A DNA stretch of 64,000 bases from Streptosporangium lutulentum. GTDB taxonomy: Bacteria > Actinomycetota > Actinomycetes > Streptosporangiales > Streptosporangiaceae. The notes under the pieces were generated by a model, which was given only the letters and a program-made list of their open reading frames with translations, was not told the origin of the DNA and did no database searches. Position 1 is the stretch's first letter. Each line of letters opens with the position of its first letter. A program made the position numbers and the translations under genes. Below are positions 58,140-64,000 of the stretch, piece by piece. The stretch spans positions 9,734,001 to 9,798,000 of the forward strand of contig NZ_JAUSQU010000001.1 in NCBI RefSeq assembly GCF_030811455.1, given 5' to 3'.

Positions 58140-59309
58140 GTGTCAACGCGCCGTGACTCGTTGTTTCCCATCCGGCTGAAAGGGGCCGCGCGGCGCGATT
58201 CGTCGCGCCGGTTTCACGCGCGGGGGAGCGCGGCGCCGGCGCGGCCCGCGGTGCTGATTCTCAGCGCGAGCATGGGGGCCGGGCACGACGTGATCGCGAC
58301 GGAACTGGTCAGGCGGCTGGCCGCCGAGGGCGTCGAAGCCGAGGTGGTCGACATCCTGGACCTGCTCCCGCTGCGGCTGGGGGTGGCGCTGCGCGGGTGG
58401 TACGGCTGGATGGTGCGCTCCGCCCCCTGGCTGTACGCGCTGATCTACCGGGTCTTCTTCGTGTCGGACCGGGCGCCGTCGGTGTCGCCGCTGACGATCG
58501 TGGTCGCGGCACGGCTGAGAAGACTGATCCGCAGCAGGCAGGTGACCGAGGTCGTCTCGACCTTCCACATGGCCGCGCAGGCGGCCGGTCATCTGAGGCG
58601 GTACGGCCGGCTGCCGGTCCCCAGCACCGTCCTGCTGACCGACTTCGCGGCGCATCGGCTCTGGCTGCATCCGGGGAACGACCGGTACCTGTGCCCGGAC
58701 CTCGCGACCGCCCACGCCGTCCACACGGCGACCGGCTGTCCGGTGTCGTGTCACGCTCCCGTCGTACGCCTGGGGTTCCGGCGATCCGAGAACGGCGCCG
58801 CGTCGACGCGGTCCCGGATCGGGGCCCGCGCGGACGATCGGCTGGTCCTCGTCTCGGCCGGCTCGTGGGGTGTGGGCGACGTCGAGAAGACGGCCCGCGT
58901 CCTGGCGCGCTCGGGACAGTACCTGCCCGTCGTCCTCTGCGGGCACAATCGTGAGCTGCGCCGCCGCCTGCGGCATGTCGGCCTGCCCCTCGACTGGTGC
59001 GACGACATGCCGGGGCTGATGGCCGCCGCGTACGCGCTGGTGGACAACGCGGCAGGGGTGACGTGCAGGGAGGCGATGGCGGCCGGGGTGCCGGTCATCT
59101 CCTACCGGCCGATCCCCGGCCACGGCAGGGACGGCGCGAGGGCCATGGCGCTGGCCGGGCTGAGCGTGTACGCGCGGGACGCGGGGGAACTGCTCGCCGC
59201 CCTGGACCGGTTCGGCCGCGACGAGGAACGCGACCGGCAGGTCGCACGGGGGGCGGCCCTGTTCGCCCTGTCGCCCGCCGAGTCCTTCCTCGTTCCTCCG
59301 GGACTCTGA
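58140..59309 (+). CDS. MGDG-synthase/UgtP-like glycosyltransferase
   Basis: 389 aa from GTG 58140 with AAAGGGG upstream. The N-terminal fold begins VLILSASMGAGHDVIATEL, which matches the GxGH loop of MGDG synthases and processive diacylglycerol glycosyltransferases. The C-terminal GT-B half has VLVSAGSWGVGD and DNAAGVTCREAMAAGVPVI, the sugar-nucleotide-binding region. It likely transfers a hexose to diacylglycerol or a related lipid at the membrane. Neighbours (deacetylase, hopanoid operon) fit an envelope-lipid role. Confidence 0.85.
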   Translation: MSTRRDSLFPIRLKGAARRDSSRRFHARGSAAPARPAVLILSASMGAGHDVIATELVRRLAAEGVEAEVVDILDLLPLRLGVALRGWYGWMVRSAPWLYALIYRVFFVSDRAPSVSPLTIVVAARLRRLIRSRQVTEVVSTFHMAAQAAGHLRRYGRLPVPSTVLLTDFAAHRLWLHPGNDRYLCPDLATAHAVHTATGCPVSCHAPVVRLGFRRSENGAASTRSRIGARADDRLVLVSAGSWGVGDVEKTARVLARSGQYLPVVLCGHNRELRRRLRHVGLPLDWCDDMPGLMAAAYALVDNAAGVTCREAMAAGVPVISYRPIPGHGRDGARAMALAGLSVYARDAGELLAALDRFGRDEERDRQVARGAALFALSPAESFLVPPGL

Positions 59310-59322
59310 TCGCGTCCGTCGC

Positions 59323-59380
59323 ACGCCGGGGCGCCGCTCACTCTTCCGGGAACGCCGGGACGCCGCTCACTTCTCCGGGG
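59323..59380. repeat. 29-bp tandem duplication across a convergent gene end
   Basis: Two 29-bp units (59323-59351 and 59352-59380, each starting ACGCCGGG) differ at only a few positions. The second unit includes the stop codon and last codons of the DMT transporter gene; the first unit duplicates them outside the gene. Confidence 0.8.
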
Positions 59381-60230
59381 CGCCGGTCTCACCGTGCCGA
59401 TGGACGAACGATCGGGCCAGCCGGACGCTGCCGTAGAGGATCAACCCCAGGCCGAGCAACTCCAGCATGACCCACGGCCCCAGCCGGATGTCCTCTCCGA
59501 ACAACGCGACGCCGTACCCGATGCTGGAGACGGGGTCGGTGACGTTGAGCGCGGGTTGCACGGTCACCAGGCTTCCGCTCTGCAGCGCGTTCTGCAGGAG
59601 GAAGAGGCTGACCAGGCCCGCCGCGATCATGGAATACAGCGGCCAGGTGGTCAGCAGACTGGGCGGGTCCTCGGCGAAGACCCGGGTGTTCTCGGTGATC
59701 AGCGCTGCGGTGAAGGCGAATCCCAGGCCGGACGCGACCCCGAGCAGGACCGCCCTGGACTCGCCGTGCCTGAGCTTCGCCAGCATGACCAGGTATCCGA
59801 TGATGCCGACCGTCACGATCATGGCGATCATCCATTCGACCGGGCTCGGGATTCGGTCTCCCACCGTCGGATTGGCACTGGCGAGCAGGACGGTCAGCCC
59901 GGCGGTCAGGATGCCGACGGCCAGCCACGTCTTCCGGTCCAGCATGACGCGCAGCATGCACGAGAGAAGGATCATCGTGAAGGGCAGTTCGATGACAAGA
60001 ATGGGTTGCACGAGGGCGAGGCCGCCGAAGTTCAGCGCGGCGGCCTGGAAGACGAAGCCTCCGATGAGCGCGCCGAGGCCGCCCAGCCACAGCGGGTTCC
60101 GGATCAGGTCCCAGATCAGCGCGAGCCTGAACGCGTCGCTTTCCGGAACCGCTCGCGTCGCACGCTTCTGCAGCACCGATGAGAGGGCGTTGCACGCGGC
60201 GGTGAGCACGGCCAGGAGCACCGCGATCAT
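59367..60230 (-). CDS. DMT-superfamily (EamA/NIPA-like) membrane transporter
   Basis: A 287-aa integral membrane protein with about nine to ten hydrophobic helices, from LLAVLTAACNALSSVLQKRA at the N-terminus to LLGLGLILYGSVRLA near the C-terminus. The two-fold repeated pattern, with ALNFGGLALVQPILVIELPF in the first half and LVTVQPALNVTDPV in the second, is typical of drug/metabolite transporters of the actinobacterial DMT type. Substrate unknown. No partner gene is evident. Confidence 0.82.
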   Translation of the reverse strand: MIAVLLAVLTAACNALSSVLQKRATRAVPESDAFRLALIWDLIRNPLWLGGLGALIGGFVFQAAALNFGGLALVQPILVIELPFTMILLSCMLRVMLDRKTWLAVGILTAGLTVLLASANPTVGDRIPSPVEWMIAMIVTVGIIGYLVMLAKLRHGESRAVLLGVASGLGFAFTAALITENTRVFAEDPPSLLTTWPLYSMIAAGLVSLFLLQNALQSGSLVTVQPALNVTDPVSSIGYGVALFGEDIRLGPWVMLELLGLGLILYGSVRLARSFVHRHGETGAPEK

Positions 60231-60578
60231 CGGCCTCCGCCTTTCCGGCCGCCGACCGTGCGCTGTTCATCGGTGGAGATCATTGAGCGTGCTACCCGCT
60301 TCGCGACGTCGTGGCATATCAGCATTACGAGCATCGGTGAACATATGGGCGGCGCCCGCGCTCCACGCCGCCCGCGACGTCGCCTAAAGCGACTTTTGCC
60401 TCCACCTGCCCTTTTTGAAGAGGCGAGCTCGGATGTCACGGCTGCCGGATCACCTGAACGAGTGGTTTCAACCGGTGCATCCCGTGACCGCGCTTCAGAT
60501 GAAGATCGCACGCTGTCGCTGCCCGTTCGCCTTGCAGAGCCTGGGCTCGACCGTGGAGCACACGATAGAAACCCGGTC
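60231..60578. other. Intergenic region, no gene seen
   Basis: This 348-bp gap lies between the divergent DMT and VOC genes. The VOC frame continues upstream through it, but that part is low in family-like sequence and lacks a ribosome-binding site. I see no other gene or strong signal. Confidence 0.45.
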
Positions 60579-60929
60579 ATGCCGAGCACATGGTTCTGCC
60601 TTGCAGTCCACAGCCCAGTCCCCGCCAAGTTAGCCGGTTTCTGGGCTCGCGCGTTGGGTTACCAGATCGTCTTCGAGGGTCCGCAGGGCGAGGTGGCCAT
60701 CGCCAAGGACGAGTTCAGCCATCCGGGGATGACCTTCCTCCCGCTCGACGAGCCTAAGCACGGCAAGAGCCGCCTGCACATCGAGCTCAACCCTGACGAT
60801 CAGGACGCCGAGGTCAAGCGGCTGATCGGGCTGGGGGCCGGCCGGGTGGACATCGGGCAGCCCACGAACGCCGGTTGGGTGGTGCTCGCAGACCCGGACG
60901 GCAATGAGTTCTGCGTGCTCGCCCCCTGA
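60579..60929 (+). CDS. VOC (glyoxalase-like) family protein
   Basis: A 116-aa protein from ATG 60579. It follows the glyoxalase/dioxygenase fold: FCLAVHSPVPAKLAGFWARALGYQ, then HIELNPDDQDAEVKRLIGLGA and the closing VVLADPDGNEFCVL. The C-terminal DPxGNxF motif is diagnostic. The family includes metal-dependent isomerases, dioxygenases and resistance proteins, so function is open. It is probably monocistronic. Confidence 0.8.
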   Translation: MPSTWFCLAVHSPVPAKLAGFWARALGYQIVFEGPQGEVAIAKDEFSHPGMTFLPLDEPKHGKSRLHIELNPDDQDAEVKRLIGLGAGRVDIGQPTNAGWVVLADPDGNEFCVLAP

Positions 60930-60998
60930 AGGCATCCCTCAGAACCGAAGTGACCGGGCGGACCGGCATCACGGACCGTCAAAAGCCACTGGACCGAT

Positions 60999-61382
60999 GT
61001 GGTCTTCGTGCGGCTGCGCCGGGCGCTGGAGCTGATGATCGCGGAGGTGATCGCCCCCCCCCGGTATTACCAGGCCCTGCGTGACAGAAGCGGAGATGGA
61101 CTCACCTCGGACGTGGCAGCCAGGATCCACGCCGACGAGCGACGGTACCTACCGTTCCACTGCGACCGGCTGCGGGACTCGTTCCGGTCCCTGCCCCGAG
61201 TGGTTCGGGTGATCGCGTTCTGTGGGTGGTGGTTCCTCCTCCCGGGGGTCTGCGTCGTCATCGCCGTGGACCACGGTTCCACCCTGCGCCATCTCGGCGT
61301 GCCGGGATTCGTCTTCGTCCTCGACGTCGTCCGATTGTTCTCGACGGTGGCTGAAAAGGTCTTCATGAGGGATGGCGGGTGA
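60999..61382 (+). CDS. Small membrane protein, unknown
   Basis: A 127-aa frame from GTG 60999. A charged N-terminal half (LRDRSGDGLTSDVAARIHAD) precedes two hydrophobic segments, VIAFCGWWFLLPGVCVVIAV and VPGFVFVLDVVRLF. I recognise no family. An eight-C run at 61052-61059 lies within it. Its composition fits the neighbours, but the start is uncertain. Confidence 0.5.
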   Translation: MVFVRLRRALELMIAEVIAPPRYYQALRDRSGDGLTSDVAARIHADERRYLPFHCDRLRDSFRSLPRVVRVIAFCGWWFLLPGVCVVIAVDHGSTLRHLGVPGFVFVLDVVRLFSTVAEKVFMRDGG

Positions 61383-61663
61383 ACGGGTTTGCCTGGCTGA
61401 CGTCGCAGAACGACTGGAGCGGAGATGCCACTTAACACCTGATCACGATCGACCTCGCCAATCACTTTCGTGACACGTCGGCGGGGAAGTGGCCAGGCAA
61501 TCTCAGGTCGCTGGCCGGGGAGTCACGTTGTGGATCCTCGGCGATGTCCTGGAGTCGGAAAATTGCTCGCATGTCTGAAAATTGAAACGTTTGCGACTAA
61601 TTTGCGGATGTGGGAAGATCGCCAAAATTTAGGCTCATTTGGCATTCCTTAAGAAGGCTCCCT
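61383..61663. other. Upstream region of the GmrSD-like gene, locally A+T-rich
   Basis: A 281-bp gap whose last 100 bases are A+T-rich (GAAAATTGAAACGTTTGCGAC around 61575), in contrast to flanking genes. AAGAAGG (61651-61657) is the ribosome-binding site for GTG 61664. No gene seen. Confidence 0.45.
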
Positions 61664-64000
61664 GTGAAAGCCAGCCAGACCACGCTTCGCGATCTGATCA
61701 AGGGCGAACTACAGCTGTTGGTGCCGCTCTACCAGCGTCCTTACGCCTGGGAAAACGATCATTTGCAACGACTTTGGACGGACATCACCCAGCAGGCCGA
61801 CCTGCTCCAGAGCTCTCAGCGCGCCGGGCACTTCCTGGGGTCGGTCGTGCTTGCTCCTGCTCCTGACCTCGTTCCGGGGAACTCGCAATGGATCGTCGTA
61901 GACGGGCAGCAGCGACTGACCACGCTGTTGCTTGCCTTGTGCGCGCTCCGCGACCACCAGGCGGCCGAGGACCCCGGCCACCGCGACCGCATCAACGATC
62001 TCCACCTGGTCAACCGCTACCAGCAGGGAGAGCGGCGCTACCGTCTTCTGCCCACTCAGGCAGATCGTCAGGCATTCACGGCGTGTGTTGACGGAGCCAA
62101 CGACGAACGGGTCAGCGGGCGCGTCGGTACGGCCTACCAATTCTTCCGCCAGAAACTGGTCGAGATCGACGACCCAGCGGACCTGCACGACATCCACCGA
62201 GTCGAATTGGTGATACTCGACCAGCTCGACCTCGTCCAGATCGTGGTGGAGAAGGAGGACAACGTCTTCCGTATCTTCGAGTCGATCAACAACACGGGGA
62301 TGAAACTCAGCCAGGTTGACCTCATTCGCAACTACGTCTTTATGTGTCTCCCCACCCGAGGCGCGGACGTCTACGAGCGGTACTGGCTTCCGACCCAGCA
62401 ACTCCTGGACGCAAAGGGCCTCGACCAGCTCATGTATCTCGTCCTGGTTCTCGCTCGCGGAGACGAGGCCCAGTACAACGACGTCTACCGCGGGCATCAG
62501 GAACTGCTGGGCGAGATGGGAGAAGACGAGGAGAAAATCGAGCAGTACGTTCGCGAGCTCGCCAGGCGGGCACGCCAACTCGATCAGATTCTCCGACCGG
62601 ACGAGAAAACGGAGATCGGCGCCAGGATCGCATTCCTCAACGACTTCAAGGCGACGACGGCTTATCCGGTGATCATGCGGCTCCTGGAGCTGCGCGAGCA
62701 GGGAGACGCGACCGACGAGGAGGTCGTGATGGCGCTGCAGCTGATCGAGAGCTTCGTCGTCCGGCGGCTCGTCGGACGGGTGACCAGCGCCAACCTGAAC
62801 CGTATCTTCCAGCGGCTCACCGGGCAGCTGACGGCCGACCAGCCGGTGAACGAGACCGTCCAGGTCGAGCTGTCCCCTGCCCGGCTCTACTGGTCGTCGG
62901 ACGAGGAATTCCGCCGGGACTTCGCGGAGAAGTCCTTCTACTGGCAAGGAGCCCGGTCGCAGCAAAAACTTGTACTGCGTCGACTGGAGGAGAGCTATCC
63001 GGCCAAGGAACGGGCCGACCTCTCCGGCAAGCAGATCACCATTGAGCACGTGCTGCCGCAGAGCCCGACGGACGCGTGGCTGCGCGAGCTGGCCGTAGAG
63101 AGCAGTAATCCCAAGCTCCTGCACAGCGAGTTGGTCCACACCCTGGGCAACCTCACCCTGAGCGGCTACAACTCCGAGCTCGGGAACATCCCCTTCGAGC
63201 AGAAAAAAGAGTTCTTCCTGCGCAGTGGGATCGAGATGAACCAACAGATCGCCACGGAGACCAGATGGGGGAAGGCGGAGATTCTCGCCAGGGCGGGAGA
63301 GCTCGCCGACCGGGCGATCGAGATCTGGCCCGGCCCGCTCACCGCGGATCGGGGTGGGGCGCCCTCGCGTGACTGGACCCTGCTCACCCAGGCGCTCGCC
63401 GCGCTCCCGCCGGCGACCTGGACCTCCTACAGCGACCTCGCAGAGCTGATCGGCTCACACGCCCTTCCGGTGCGTGTGTACCTCGACAGGGAGAGCGTGC
63501 TCAACGGCCACCGGGTGCTGACGTCGGACGGAGAGCCGCCTACGGAGGGGCGCTCGGTGAGCCGGGTTGAGCTGCGTCAGGCGATGGGCGCGCTGCAGGC
63601 GGAGGGCATCGAGCTCGACGAGCTGGGCCGGGCGCAGGCGGCGCAACGGATCACGGCCCGGGAACTGGCCACTCTGCTGGGCCTGCCGAGTGCCGAGAGC
63701 CTGCGCGAGTTAGAGCTGGCGCCGGGCGAGCACCAGCACATCGCGGATCCGCAGCGGCGTTTCCTGGAGCAGCTCGGCGAGGCGAACGGGCCACAGGCGG
63801 CAGGAGCGGTCCAGCGGCTGCTGGAGCACTGGAAATCAGGAGGAGGCGAGATCCAGTACGGCTCGGGGGGTGCCTCCTGCGCCCCCGTCGTCAAGCGCGG
63901 CAATGAGGTGCTGGCAGCGATCCGGATTTACCCGAAGAAGGTGGAGATCCCCTTCGGGACCCTCGCGAAAAGGCATCCGTTTGACGATGTCACCGTCCGG
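61664..64000 (+). CDS. GmrSD-type type IV restriction protein with alkyltransferase-like domain (partial, runs off right edge)
   Basis: At least 779 aa, from GTG 61664 with AAGAAGG ahead. The N-terminal DUF262 (GmrS) domain shows YQRPYAWENDHLQRLW (~23) and VVDGQQRLTTLLLAL (~80). The DUF1524/GmrD HNH part has ITIEHVLPQSPTDAW (~460) and HTLGNLTLSGYN. Such fused GmrSD proteins cut DNA with modified (glucosylated hydroxymethyl) cytosine. After ~570 an added domain reads PPATWTSYSDLAELIGSH and NGHRVLTSDGEPP, the DNA-binding helix-turn-helix of O6-alkylguanine transferases, but without their catalytic PCHR cysteine. Another short domain (VLAAIRIYPKKVEIPFG) begins before the edge. The extra part may read a further base modification. 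Confidence 0.85.
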   Translation, partial: MKASQTTLRDLIKGELQLLVPLYQRPYAWENDHLQRLWTDITQQADLLQSSQRAGHFLGSVVLAPAPDLVPGNSQWIVVDGQQRLTTLLLALCALRDHQAAEDPGHRDRINDLHLVNRYQQGERRYRLLPTQADRQAFTACVDGANDERVSGRVGTAYQFFRQKLVEIDDPADLHDIHRVELVILDQLDLVQIVVEKEDNVFRIFESINNTGMKLSQVDLIRNYVFMCLPTRGADVYERYWLPTQQLLDAKGLDQLMYLVLVLARGDEAQYNDVYRGHQELLGEMGEDEEKIEQYVRELARRARQLDQILRPDEKTEIGARIAFLNDFKATTAYPVIMRLLELREQGDATDEEVVMALQLIESFVVRRLVGRVTSANLNRIFQRLTGQLTADQPVNETVQVELSPARLYWSSDEEFRRDFAEKSFYWQGARSQQKLVLRRLEESYPAKERADLSGKQITIEHVLPQSPTDAWLRELAVESSNPKLLHSELVHTLGNLTLSGYNSELGNIPFEQKKEFFLRSGIEMNQQIATETRWGKAEILARAGELADRAIEIWPGPLTADRGGAPSRDWTLLTQALAALPPATWTSYSDLAELIGSHALPVRVYLDRESVLNGHRVLTSDGEPPTEGRSVSRVELRQAMGALQAEGIELDELGRAQAAQRITARELATLLGLPSAESLRELELAPGEHQHIADPQRRFLEQLGEANGPQAAGAVQRLLEHWKSGGGEIQYGSGGASCAPVVKRGNEVLAAIRIYPKKVEIPFGTLAKRHPFDDVTVR

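Noticed and set aside
61709..63244. A 511-codon minus-strand open frame opposite the GmrSD-like gene
   Set aside because: The plus strand has DGQQRLTT and HNH motifs and a ribosome-binding site; the minus frame is a shadow.
1..64000. tRNA, rRNA, CRISPR arrays, phage integrase or att sites
   Set aside because: Looked for by eye on both strands; no tRNA-like T-loop/acceptor set, regularly spaced repeats or integrase motifs were found. A computed tRNA and CRISPR scan would settle it.

Overview
This is a 64 kb chromosomal window from a high-GC filamentous-type actinobacterium. The evidence is roughly 70% G+C coding sequence with frequent GTG starts, several serine/threonine kinases, an Lsr2-type DNA-binding tail, an F420/FMN split-barrel protein and a hopanoid operon in the gene order known from Streptomyces. 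I would guess Streptosporangiales or a relative, but no rRNA or housekeeping marker is present to prove it.

Region 1 (1-6.6 kb, minus strand) is a signalling operon with overlapping stops and starts. It encodes a TerY-like vWA protein, a lipoprotein-anchored PP2C phosphatase, an atypical kinase with a C-terminal membrane anchor, and a very large fused kinase-FHA-ABC transporter ATPase that runs off the left edge. Region 2 (6.8-16.1 kb) holds a LysR regulator, a PPOX-class flavin/F420 protein, an orphan SecD-like P1-head protein, a 1578-aa SF1 helicase with a Vsr-like nuclease and an Lsr2 tail, and four small minus-strand genes.

Region 3 (16.3-43.1 kb) is the centre of interest: a plus-strand defence-like island. 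Its first half is kinase, kinase, DrmD-like SNF2 helicase and a 1699-aa adenine methyltransferase, which is DISARM class 1-like. Its second half is a ParA-like ATPase, a 2183-aa DruE/DUF1998-type helicase with nuclease-like C-terminal segments, a RelE-UvrD fusion helicase, a third kinase, a second methyltransferase with HTH and specificity-like parts, and a vWA protein. The halves meet at a junction carrying a DUF3800-like gene in reverse, a possible small RNA and a truncated copy of the DruE-like gene's 5' end. I read this as a kinase-regulated combination of DISARM-like and Druantia-like parts; it matches no single system I can name. A transposase relic follows it, then a methyltransferase and a phosphorothioate-DNA-dependent (SBD-HNH) restriction enzyme.

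Region 4 (45.7-48.8 kb) has a secreted M28 peptidase whose 3' end is joined to the last part of a deleted methyltransferase, and an SDR oxidoreductase. Region 5 (48.9-57.0 kb, minus) is a complete hopanoid operon: hpnC, hpnD, hpnE, a polyprenyl diphosphate synthase, squalene-hopene cyclase, hpnG and hpnH, almost all translationally coupled. Three of its genes carry unrelated in-frame tandem repeats (24, 45 and 36 bp units). Region 6 (57.2-64 kb) contains a polysaccharide deacetylase, an MGDG-synthase-like glycosyltransferase, a DMT transporter, a VOC protein, a small membrane protein and, running off the right edge, a GmrSD-type type IV restriction protein with an alkyltransferase-like C-terminal domain. 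I saw no tRNA, rRNA or CRISPR array.
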